From contig DATEQV010000463.1 in assembly GCA_035272265.1 (NCBI GenBank), forward strand, positions 1 to 7,586: a DNA stretch of 7,586 nucleotides, in the 5' to 3' direction. This stretch comes from Acidisphaera sp035272265 (GTDB taxonomy: Bacteria > Pseudomonadota > Alphaproteobacteria > Acetobacterales > Acetobacteraceae). The first letter of the stretch is position 1; every line of letters begins with the position of its first letter. The position numbers were made by a program, and so were the translations under genes. Shown here piece by piece: positions 1-6,155 of this stretch. Under the pieces are notes generated by a model, which did no database searches, was not told where the DNA came from, and worked only from the letters and a program-made list of their open reading frames with translations.

Positions 1-527
1 CGTTTGGCGTGCGTGCGCGTCGATCCGAGCGCGCCGATGTAGAACGCGTCGGAGCGTAGCGCCCGGTCCAGCGCCGGATCGTCCAGCTTCGGGTCGTGCG
101 TCAGCGTCACCACCGCCGTACGGCTGTCGGGTGCGAGCGCGTCCATCGCCTCGTCGGGCCAGTCGCTGCGTACCGCGACATCGGGGAAGCGCTCGTCGGT
201 GGCGAAGCTGCGACGCGGATCGACCACGATCACCGCGTAGCCGAGCTGGGCCGCAAACGGCACCAGCGCCTGGGCGATATGCACCGCACCGACCACGATG
301 AGCCGCATCGGCGGGTTGAAGACGTGCAGGAACCACGTCGCCCCGTCCGCCTGCACCGTATTGCTGCGATCCGCGCGCAATGCCTGTTTGGCCGCCTCGT
401 TCAGCGCCGCCGATACAGCGGCATCCGGCAGCAGCGCCTGCTCGCCGCCCGGCAGGCGGGTCGCCAGCACGACCGGACGCTTGTCGTTGCGCGCCGCCTG
501 CAACGCGGCAAGCGTCTCCGCCTTCAC
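1..527 (-). CDS. XdhC/CoxF-family protein, Rossmann (C-terminal) domain; 3' end outside window
   Basis: This gene starts at GTG (527-525) and stays open to the left edge, giving about 175 visible residues. The GTG shares four bases (GTGA) with the stop of the upstream XdhC-domain gene, and a GGAGAAG ribosome site (533-539) lies 5 nt before it. Near residue 80 a beta-strand and glycine motif, VVGAVHIAQAL, is followed by VVDPRRSFAT, ERFPDV, LTHDPKLDDPAL and YIGALGSTRTHAKR. These are the hallmark blocks of the XdhC C-terminal NAD(P)-like Rossmann domain (PF13478). Family members bind the molybdenum cofactor and support its sulfuration and insertion into xanthine dehydrogenase or CO dehydrogenase-type enzymes, in the cytoplasm. 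Its place after coxG-coxD-coxE supports that role. The N-terminal XdhC domain is not fused to it but lies in the preceding small gene. The family call is firm; the exact enzyme served is unknown. Confidence 0.9.
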   Translation of the reverse strand, partial: MKAETLAALQAARNDKRPVVLATRLPGGEQALLPDAAVSAALNEAAKQALRADRSNTVQADGATWFLHVFNPPMRLIVVGAVHIAQALVPFAAQLGYAVIVVDPRRSFATDERFPDVAVRSDWPDEAMDALAPDSRTAVVTLTHDPKLDDPALDRALRSDAFYIGALGSTRTHAK

Positions 528-844
528 GCCAGCTTCTCCACGAACACCTTCACCTTGCCCCCGCAGGCGAGGCCGACCTCCCAGGCCCGCTCGTCGGTCA
601 CGCCGAAGCTCAGCAGCTGCGGCGTACCGGTCTCGATCGCCTGCATCGCGGCGTCGGCGACCGCGCCTTCGATGCAGCCGCCGCTGACGGAGCCGGCCAT
701 GCGGCCCGACTTCGTCACCGCCATCTGGCTGCCCGCCGGGCGCGGCGAACTGCCCCAGGTCTGCGTCACGGTCGCGATGGCGACCTGCTCGCCCGCCTGC
801 CGCCACGAAGCGGCAATAGCGAGAACGTCCTCGGCTTCGGTCAT
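524..844 (-). CDS. Small XdhC/CoxI-family protein, N-terminal domain only
   Basis: This 106-residue protein contains only the XdhC_CoxI N-terminal domain (PF02625). Visible blocks are TWGSSPRPAGSQM (29-41), GSVSGGCIEGAV (51-62) with the conserved Cys57, and GLACGGKVKVFVE (91-103) with Cys94. XdhC proteins bind Moco, protect its sulfurated form and deliver it to Mo hydroxylases; this is known for the family, not shown here. The ATG at 844 overlaps the coxE stop (ATGA), and a GGAG lies 10 nt upstream at 855-858. Its own stop overlaps the GTG of the following Rossmann-domain gene, so the three genes are very probably translationally coupled. Full-length XdhC proteins carry both domains in one chain, whereas this locus encodes them as two adjacent polypeptides. 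There is no frameshift debris at the junction, so it looks like a genuine split. Confidence 0.88.
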   Translation of the reverse strand: MTEAEDVLAIAASWRQAGEQVAIATVTQTWGSSPRPAGSQMAVTKSGRMAGSVSGGCIEGAVADAAMQAIETGTPQLLSFGVTDERAWEVGLACGGKVKVFVEKLA

Positions 845-2136
845 GCGCGTGGATCTCCGTACGCGATCGGCCTGGACGCACCGTTCGGGCGCGACAGCGC
901 CGCGACCAGGTCGCGCAGGCTGGCGAGGTTGTGCACCGGACGGAACTCGTCAACGTGCGGCAGCATCGCCTTGATGCCCTGGGACTTTGGCTCGAAGCCC
1001 TGCCAGCGCAACAGCGGATTGAGCCAGATCAGCCTGCGGCAGGAGCGGTGCAGCCGGTCCATGTTCTCGGCCAGCCCCTTCGCCCCCTCGCGGTCCAGCC
1101 CGTCGGTGATCAGCAGCACCACCGCACCCTGGCCGAGCACCCGCTTGGCCCATAGCCGGTTGAACTGGCTCAACGCCTCGCCGATCCGCGTGCCGCCCGA
1201 CCAGTCGGGCACGATGTGGGCGACGAGCTGAAAGGCCACCTCCGGGTCGCGGTGGCGCAGCTGGCGGGTGATGTTGGTCAGCCGCGTGCCGAACAGGAAC
1301 ACGTGCACGCGGTCGCGGTCGTTCGACACCGCATGGAGAAAATGCAGCAGGATCTGAGCGTAACGGGCCATCGAGCCGGAGATGTCGCACAACACGACCA
1401 ACGGCGGCGCACGCACCACCGCGCGGGTGCGGGCCAGCTCCAGCACCTCCCCGCCGCGCCGCAGGCTCGCGCGGATCGTCCGCCCGAGGTCGATCCGCGG
1501 CCCGTGACTGTCGGCCCGCCGGCGCCGGGTCCGCAGCATCTCGAGCGGCATCGCCAGCCGCTTCATCTCCGCCTTCGCCTGGGCGATCTCCGCGGCGCTC
1601 ATCGCCTCGAAATCCATCGCCTGCAGCCGCTCGCGCTCGCTGACGGTCAGCACCGCGTCGAGCTCGACCTTCTCCGGCGGCGCCTCGCGCGGCGTCCGGG
1701 CGGCCTGCGGCACCATCGCCTCGGCCACGCGGCGGCTCGCGGGGGTCGGCTTGCGCGTGGGGTCCTCGACGTGCCCCGACATCAGCGCCATCGCCTGGGC
1801 GATTTTTGCGCTCTCGGGATCGCGCCAGAAGATGCCGAAGGCCTCGTCGAACACCTCCTGGTGCTCGTGCCGGTGGACCATCGCGGCGCGCAGGGCGGCG
1901 CGCACCTGGGCCTTGTCGCCGATGTCGATGGCCGTCAGCGCCTTCGCCCCCGCCAGCGTCTCGGCCGGTCCGACGGGCAGGCCCGCACGCCGAAGAAGGC
2001 GGGCGAACTGCATGACATTGCGGGATAATGCGCCCTGCCGGCCGCTCCCCGCCTCCAGCCGCAAGGCGTTGAGCGCGAAGCTGCGCTGCATGAGCAGGAC
2101 GGCTTCGTCGACACCGGCCGAACCGCCGCCGCTCAT
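841..2136 (-). CDS. coxE: CoxE-type VWA-domain protein (Mo hydroxylase maturation)
   Basis: This 431-residue protein resembles CoxE, the von Willebrand A-domain partner of the CoxD ATPase (PF05762). Residues 35-125 form an alpha-helical N-terminal region (RNVMQFARLLRRAGLPVGP). Residues 130-210 are a charged linker ending in an arginine cluster (LRTRRRRADSHGP). The VWA domain begins near 245 with a complete MIDAS motif: DISGS at 251-255, the Thr in SGGTRIGEAL (T316) and the Asp in LLITDGLDREG (D345). The end (LIWLNPLLRWQGFEP) is typical of the family. In Oligotropha, CoxD and CoxE take part in building the Cu-S-Mo centre of CO dehydrogenase. CoxE-like proteins also occur beside other Mo hydroxylases, so the pairing does not prove CO oxidation. 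It starts 10 nt after coxD ends, and its stop overlaps the next ATG. No strong ribosome site precedes the chosen ATG, so coupling to coxD translation is likely; a start at M16 (2091) cannot be excluded. Confidence 0.9.
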   Translation of the reverse strand: MSGGGSAGVDEAVLLMQRSFALNALRLEAGSGRQGALSRNVMQFARLLRRAGLPVGPAETLAGAKALTAIDIGDKAQVRAALRAAMVHRHEHQEVFDEAFGIFWRDPESAKIAQAMALMSGHVEDPTRKPTPASRRVAEAMVPQAARTPREAPPEKVELDAVLTVSERERLQAMDFEAMSAAEIAQAKAEMKRLAMPLEMLRTRRRRADSHGPRIDLGRTIRASLRRGGEVLELARTRAVVRAPPLVVLCDISGSMARYAQILLHFLHAVSNDRDRVHVFLFGTRLTNITRQLRHRDPEVAFQLVAHIVPDWSGGTRIGEALSQFNRLWAKRVLGQGAVVLLITDGLDREGAKGLAENMDRLHRSCRRLIWLNPLLRWQGFEPKSQGIKAMLPHVDEFRPVHNLASLRDLVAALSRPNGASRPIAYGDPRA

Positions 2137-2146
2137 CGTGGGCGGC

Positions 2147-3055
2147 TCATGCGGCCGCCGCGTGCTCCCGCGCCTCGGTGACCAGACGGGCCGCTTCGGC
2201 GCCTCGGATCTTGGCGATATCGTCCTGATATTTCAGCAAAACGCCGAGCGTCTCGTTGACCGTATCCGGTCCCAGCTCGGTCTGGTCGAGTCGGGTCAGC
2301 GCCGTCGCCCAGTCGATGGTCTCCGCCACGCCCGGCAGCTTGAACAGGTCCGCCGAGCGTAGGCGCTGCACGAACTCCACCACCTGCGTCGACAGCGCCG
2401 CCGGCACGCCCGGCGCGCGCGCCGCCAGGATCGCCCGCTCCCGCGCCGCGTCCGGATAGCCGACCCACTGATACAGGCACCGACGCCGGATGGCGTCGTG
2501 GACCTCTCGCGTCCGGTTGGAGGTCAGGACCACGACCGGCCGGATCGCGGCGCGGACCGTGCCGAACTCCGGGATGCTGAGCTGGAAGTCGGCCAATAGC
2601 TCCAGCAGGAACGCCTCGAACGGCTCGTCGGCACGGTCGAGTTCGTCGATCAGCAGCACCGCCGGCGGCAGGTCGGGGTCGATCGCCGACAGCAAAGGCC
2701 GGGCGAGCAGATAGGGCCGCGTGTAGATCTCCGAGCCAATGCGATCGCGGTCGCTCTCGCCAGCCGCCTCGGCCAGCCGGATCGCCATCAGCTGGCGCGC
2801 GTGGTCCCACTCGTAGGCCGCCGCGGCGAGGTCCATGCCGTCGTAGCACTGCAGCCGAACCAGCCGGCGGTGCAGGCCGCTGGCAAGCACCTTGGCGATC
2901 TCGGTCTTGCCGGTGCCCGGCTCGCCTTCCAGCAGCAACGGCCGCTGCATGGCGATCGCCAGATGCACGGTGGTCGCGAGCTCGCGGTCGGCGATGTAGC
3001 CCTGGCCGGCAAGCAGATCAGCGGTTTGCGAGACGCTTGTCGGCAGGTCAGTCAC
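2147..3055 (-). CDS. coxD: CoxD-type MoxR-family AAA+ ATPase
   Basis: This 302-residue cytoplasmic ATPase belongs to the MoxR branch of AAA+ proteins. The Walker A motif GEPGTGKT is at 44-51, Walker B VLLIDELDRAD at 133-143, sensor-1 Asn in VVLTSNRTREV at 180, an arginine-finger-like RRRC at 190-193, and a sensor-2 region around KLPGVAETIDWATAL (about 258-272). MoxR ATPases act as remodelling or metal-insertion chaperones together with VWA-domain partners; CoxD works with CoxE on the active site of CO dehydrogenase. The coxE gene directly follows 10 nt downstream, which is the expected partner order. The start chosen is GTG at 3055, 8 nt after the coxG stop, with only a weak AAGG-like site; the first in-frame ATG is 35 codons in and would cut close to Walker A. 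The family identification is strong, but the CO-specific role is not demonstrable without coxL. Confidence 0.93.
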   Translation of the reverse strand: MTDLPTSVSQTADLLAGQGYIADRELATTVHLAIAMQRPLLLEGEPGTGKTEIAKVLASGLHRRLVRLQCYDGMDLAAAAYEWDHARQLMAIRLAEAAGESDRDRIGSEIYTRPYLLARPLLSAIDPDLPPAVLLIDELDRADEPFEAFLLELLADFQLSIPEFGTVRAAIRPVVVLTSNRTREVHDAIRRRCLYQWVGYPDAARERAILAARAPGVPAALSTQVVEFVQRLRSADLFKLPGVAETIDWATALTRLDQTELGPDTVNETLGVLLKYQDDIAKIRGAEAARLVTEAREHAAAA

Positions 3056-3063
3056 TTACGGCC

Positions 3064-3675
3064 TTACAGGTAGCTTCCGAAGATCATGATGAAGATGAAC
3101 AGCCATATGAGGCCGCCGATCCAGAACACCAGCGGAAAGCCGAACGGCTGCTTCGGTATCAGGTCGAAAACGCTGATCGCGGCGGGCGCGGCCCTTCTCT
3201 CGGCAGCCTGCTCGGCCATGGCTCCGGTCTCCGTCGGGGGTGAGAGGATTTCGGTGAAGCGGTCGAAGAACTGGTCGGCCATCTGCCGCGCGCTGGCGTC
3301 GATCAGCCGCGCGCCGAGCTGGGCCATCTTGCCGCCCACCTGGGCCAGCACGTCGTAGGTCAGCACGGTGGCGGTGCCGTCGTCGTTCAGCCGCACCTTC
3401 GCACCGCCCTTGGCGAAGCCCGCGACGCCGCCCTGGCCCTCGCCGCTGATCGTGTAGCTGACCGGCGCGACGATGTCGGACAGCTTGACGTTGCCGGTGA
3501 AACGGGCGGCGATCGGACCGATCTTGACCGCCGCGGTCGCCTTGAACGCGTCCTCGGCGGTGCGTTCCAGCGTCTCGCATCCGGGGATGCAGGCTCGCAA
3601 AGTGTCCGGGTCGTTGAGTCCGGCCCAGACCCTTTCGCGCGGCGCGGGAATGCGCCGCTCGCCCGTCATCTCCAT
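3064..3675 (-). CDS. coxG: CoxG-type SRPBCC protein with C-terminal membrane anchor
   Basis: This 203-residue protein matches the CoxG (CO dehydrogenase subunit G, PF06240) pattern. It opens with MEMTGERRIPAPRERVW, followed by LNDPDTLRACIPGCETLE (20-37) and GPIAARFTGNVKLSD (53-67). A glycine-rich core runs from 77 to 91, then YDVLAQVGGKMAQLGARLID (107-126). Residues 127-170 are a loosely conserved linker. The C-terminus (about 180-200, PLVFWIGGLIWLFIFIMIFG) is one hydrophobic helix that would anchor it in the inner membrane. CoxG proteins recruit the dehydrogenase to the membrane and are thought to help pass its electrons to quinone. The ATG at 3675 is preferred over an upstream in-frame start at 3729: a GGAGGG lies 5 nt before it, and family similarity begins exactly there. 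It is the first gene of the minus-strand operon. Confidence 0.92.
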   Translation of the reverse strand: MEMTGERRIPAPRERVWAGLNDPDTLRACIPGCETLERTAEDAFKATAAVKIGPIAARFTGNVKLSDIVAPVSYTISGEGQGGVAGFAKGGAKVRLNDDGTATVLTYDVLAQVGGKMAQLGARLIDASARQMADQFFDRFTEILSPPTETGAMAEQAAERRAAPAAISVFDLIPKQPFGFPLVFWIGGLIWLFIFIMIFGSYL

Positions 3676-3723
3676 GCCATCCCTCCGTTGCGCGGCGCGG
3701 ACGTTACTTGCAGGGTCATGGCC
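3676..3723. promoter_or_regulatory. 48-bp divergent spacer between coxG and the transporter gene
   Basis: The spacer separates two oppositely reading start codons and contains both ribosome sites: CCCTCC (coxG, minus strand) and AGGG at 3712-3715 (transporter). There is no room for two separate promoters, so at least one promoter must overlap the opposing gene's 5' coding end. I see no convincing -35/-10 pair and no clear operator palindrome, so this is an inferred regulatory region from geometry alone. Confidence 0.45.
3681..3686 (-). promoter_or_regulatory. Strong ribosome-binding site deciding the coxG start
   Basis: Read on the minus strand this is GGAGGG, placed 5 nt before the ATG at 3675. 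It rules against the longer reading that begins at 3729, which would put this site inside the coding region. Confidence 0.75.
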
Positions 3724-5046
3724 ATGCAATCGACCCCGGCGGGAGGGCAGATCAGCGATGCGCTGCCCTTCCTGGGCGTCCTGCTGTCCGTCGCCTTGCT
3801 GCCGATCGTCGCCCCCCGCCTGTGGGAGCGCCGCACCGGCGCGATCGCGACGATCTGGTGCGCCGCGACGCTGATCCCGCTGGCGCTACGCACCGGGATC
3901 GGCGCCGCGGCGGCCGAGGCGTGGCACGCCGTGCTGGTCGAATACCTGCCGTTCATCACGCTGCTGATCGCACTGTACGCGACCGGCGGCGGCGTGCTGA
4001 TCCGCGGCGGCCCGTGGGGCACGCCTTCCGGCAACACGCTGCTGCTCGCGATCGGCACGCTGATGGCGGGCCTGGTCGGCACCACCGGGGCGGCCATGAC
4101 GCTGATCCATCCGTTCCTGCGCGCCAACGCGCACCGCACGCGCAAGGTCCACCTCGCCGTGTTCTTCATCGCGCTCGTCGCCAATGCCGGCGGCGCCACC
4201 TCGCCGCTCGGCGGGCCGCCGCTCTATATCGGCTACCTGCGCGGCGTGCCGTTCTTCTGGCCGACACGCCATCTCGCCGCTCCGCTCGCCGCACTGACCG
4301 CGCTGCTGCTGGTCGCCTTCTACCTGCTCGACCGGCGCCTCGCCGCCGGCGACCCGCCGCCGCAGGCTCGCGAGCGGTTGCACGTCCGCGGCTGGGTCAA
4401 TCTCGGCCTGCTCGTCTCCACCGTCCTGGGCGTGCTGGCCGAGGGGGCGTGGCAGCCGGGCCGGGTGGTGCTGTTCCGGCAGGCCATCGACGGGCAATTG
4501 CTGGCGAGCGTCGGCCTGTTCTGCGCGATCACCGCCGCCTCGGTCTGGCTGACGCCGCGCGCGGTGCGCGGTGCGAACATGTTCGACTGGGCGCCGATGC
4601 AGGAGGTGGCGAAGCTGTTCCTCGCCATCTTCGTCACCATCGGCCCGGTGATGGGCCTGCTGCACGCCGGGCTGGAGGGACCGATCGCACCGCTGCTGCG
4701 GCTCACCCTGGCCGCGAACGGCGCGCCGCTGGCGACGCCGATGTTCTGGCTGAGCGGCGGATTGTCGGCGTTTCTCGACAATGCGCCGACCTACCTCGTG
4801 TTCTTCGAGCTGGCCGGCGGCGACCCCTCGGCGCTCACCGGCAAGCTCGCGCACGTGCTCACGGCGTTGTCGGCCGGGTCGATGTTCTTCGGCGGGATGA
4901 CCTACATCGGCAACGCGCCCAACCTGCTGATCCGCGCCATCGCCTCGTATCGCGGCGTGCGCATGCCCAGCTTCTTCGGCTACATGGCCTGGACCAGCTT
5001 GCTGCTGCTGCCCGCCTTCCTGCTGCTTACAGCCGTGTTCTTCTGA
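3724..5046 (+). CDS. CitMHS-like membrane transporter (putative citrate / sodium:proton antiporter group)
   Basis: This 440-residue, strongly hydrophobic protein has roughly 11-12 predicted membrane segments, for example around residues 13-30, 41-57, 75-93, 104-128, 143-157, 185-201, 224-240, 257-275, 296-316, 375-392 and 420-440. It resembles the ion-transporter superfamily proteins annotated as sodium:proton antiporter or putative citrate transporter (PF16980-like). Diagnostic blocks are GTTGAAMTLIHPFLRAN (119-135), NAGGATSPLGGPPLYIGYL (154-172), SAFLDNAPTYLVFFELAGG (348-366) and GGMTYIGNAPNLLIRAIA (390-407). The last two are the re-entrant-loop-like motifs of the second repeat. The cytoplasmic loop near 203-222 is rich in Arg and Pro. 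The start is set at 3724 because AGGG at 3712-3715 is 8 nt upstream; the ATG at 3718 is also possible. The lyase gene follows after 12 bp, which suggests import of a carboxylate substrate rather than simple pH control. Substrate and coupling ion are not determinable from sequence. Confidence 0.85.
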   Translation: MQSTPAGGQISDALPFLGVLLSVALLPIVAPRLWERRTGAIATIWCAATLIPLALRTGIGAAAAEAWHAVLVEYLPFITLLIALYATGGGVLIRGGPWGTPSGNTLLLAIGTLMAGLVGTTGAAMTLIHPFLRANAHRTRKVHLAVFFIALVANAGGATSPLGGPPLYIGYLRGVPFFWPTRHLAAPLAALTALLLVAFYLLDRRLAAGDPPPQARERLHVRGWVNLGLLVSTVLGVLAEGAWQPGRVVLFRQAIDGQLLASVGLFCAITAASVWLTPRAVRGANMFDWAPMQEVAKLFLAIFVTIGPVMGLLHAGLEGPIAPLLRLTLAANGAPLATPMFWLSGGLSAFLDNAPTYLVFFELAGGDPSALTGKLAHVLTALSAGSMFFGGMTYIGNAPNLLIRAIASYRGVRMPSFFGYMAWTSLLLLPAFLLLTAVFF

Positions 5047-5058
5047 GGATCGCCATCC

Positions 5059-5988
5059 ATGAGCTACCTCGTCGCCTCCGACCTGCCCGCCGAGCCCGCC
5101 GGGCGACGGCTGCGCGCCCTGCTGAGCGGGCGGGGGATCGTGCAAATGCCCGGCGCGCACAACGGCATGGCCGGGCTGCAGGCCAAGGCCGCCGGCTTCA
5201 AGGCGCTGTACCTGTCGGGTGCGGCGATGACGGCGCAGATGGGGCTGCCCGACCTCGGTATCATCACCGTCGACGAGGTCTGCTTCTTCGTCCGCCAGCT
5301 GGTGCGCGCGACCGGGCTTCCGGTGCTGGTGGACGGCGACACCGGCTACGGCGAGGCGCTGAACGTGATGCACATGGTCCGCTGCTTCGAGGACGCGGGT
5401 GCGGCGGCCGTGCACATCGAGGACCAGCTGTTGCCCAAGAAGTGCGGCCACCTGAACGACAAGAAGCTCGCCGACCCGCAGGACATGGCGACCAAGGTGC
5501 AGGCCGCGCGCAGGGCCCGCCGCGAGCTGGTGATCTTCGCGCGCACCGACGCCGCCGCGAGCGAGGGCCTGGACGGCGCGGTGGCGCGAGCAAAGCTGTA
5601 TGTCGAAGCCGGGGCCGACGCGATCTTCCCCGAGGCATTGCACGACGCCGGCATGTTCCGCGCCTTCGCCGAGCGCCTGCCGGGCGTGCCGCTGCTGGCG
5701 AATATGACCGAGTTCGGCCGCACGCCGTTCTTCACCGCCGCCGAGTTCGAGCAGATGGGCTACAAGGTGGTGATCTGGCCGGTGAGTTCGCTCCGCGTCG
5801 CCAACAAGGCGCAGGAGGATTTGTACGCGGCGATCGCCCGCGACGGCGGCACGCACAAGGTGCTCGACCACATGCAGACCCGCGCCGAGCTGTACGCACG
5901 CATCGACTATGCCGGCTACGAGGCGCTGGACGCCTCGATCGTGCAGACCGTGGTGCCGAAGAGGATGCCGCAGCGCGAGCCTGCGTGA
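5059..5988 (+). CDS. prpB: 2-methylisocitrate lyase-like enzyme (isocitrate lyase/PEP mutase superfamily)
   Basis: This 309-residue cytoplasmic TIM-barrel enzyme belongs to the PrpB group, which splits 2-methylisocitrate into pyruvate and succinate in the methylcitrate cycle of propionyl-CoA breakdown. Visible are the substrate-loop YLSG (51-54), the Mg-binding VDGDTGYG (91-98, Asp92 and Asp94), HIEDQ (119-123), the active-site signature KKCGH (127-131, catalytic Cys129), ARTDA (161-165), FPEAL (190-194) and NMTEFGRTPFF (215-225). The length is that of PrpB (about 295-310), not of true isocitrate lyase (above 400). Most PrpB proteins have KRCGH where this one has KKCGH. Related lyases (2,3-dimethylmalate lyase, oxaloacetate hydrolase) share the fold, so substrate is not fully fixed. 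No prpC or prpD lies within the window. The ribosome site GAGGA overlaps the transporter's stop about 10 nt upstream, implying one transcript. Confidence 0.85.
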   Translation: MSYLVASDLPAEPAGRRLRALLSGRGIVQMPGAHNGMAGLQAKAAGFKALYLSGAAMTAQMGLPDLGIITVDEVCFFVRQLVRATGLPVLVDGDTGYGEALNVMHMVRCFEDAGAAAVHIEDQLLPKKCGHLNDKKLADPQDMATKVQAARRARRELVIFARTDAAASEGLDGAVARAKLYVEAGADAIFPEALHDAGMFRAFAERLPGVPLLANMTEFGRTPFFTAAEFEQMGYKVVIWPVSSLRVANKAQEDLYAAIARDGGTHKVLDHMQTRAELYARIDYAGYEALDASIVQTVVPKRMPQREPA

Positions 5989-6020
5989 GACGGGTCCTGA
6001 TCTCCGGAACCCATTTATTC

Positions 6021-6127
6021 CGTCATAGCGAGGACCCTGGCGAAAGCCGGGGACGAAGCAACCCAGCGACCAAGCGACAAGCGTCAGATGTGTCGTCCTG
6101 GGTTGCTTCGCTTCGCTCGCAATGACG
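6021..6127. repeat. 107-bp imperfect palindromic repeat element, possible bidirectional terminator
   Basis: The outer arms CGTCATAGCGAG (6021-6032) and CTCGCAATGACG (6116-6127) pair with one mismatch. The inner arms CGAAGCAACCCAG (6054-6066) and CTGGGTTGCTTCG (6098-6110) pair perfectly over 13 bp. A short CGACA/TGTCG stem (6075-6079 and 6091-6095) sits in the loop. The left arm also carries its own hairpin, CCCTGGC-GAAA-GCCGGGG (6035-6052). The GTCATTGCGAG...GAAGCAA(C/T)CCAG consensus resembles dispersed palindromic repeats I know from alphaproteobacterial intergenic regions. It occupies the gap between two convergent genes, so it could end transcription from both sides, though no clean T-run follows. 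Copy number elsewhere cannot be judged from this window. Confidence 0.8.
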
Positions 6128-6155
6128 AGTCAGTTGTTTCGTTCGAGACTCGGTG

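Noticed and set aside
96..974. Long plus-strand frame opposite the XdhC genes
   Set aside because: It is antisense to XdhC genes with diagnostic motifs, is Arg-rich, and has no ribosome site or family resemblance.
1216..2028. Long plus-strand frame opposite coxE
   Set aside because: The opposite strand carries a complete MIDAS-containing VWA protein; this frame is His/Arg/Gln-rich with no motif.
2133..2849. 238-codon minus-strand frame overlapping coxD
   Set aside because: It is a frame-shifted shadow of the AAA+ gene with Arg/Gly-rich composition; the Walker motifs are in the other frame.
3676..3729. Extended coxG start at 3729
   Set aside because: The extra 18 residues lack family similarity, and the GGAGGG site at 3681-3686 points to the ATG at 3675.
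3886..5871. 661-codon open frame on the minus strand opposite the transporter and lyase genes
   Set aside because: It is antisense to two well-supported genes, has His/Arg/Gln-rich low-complexity composition and no recognisable motif. It results from strong GC bias at third positions.
3708..6125. 805-codon plus-strand frame overlapping the transporter and lyase
   Set aside because: It is an Arg/Ala/Pro-rich shadow frame running through two clear genes and into the palindromic repeat.
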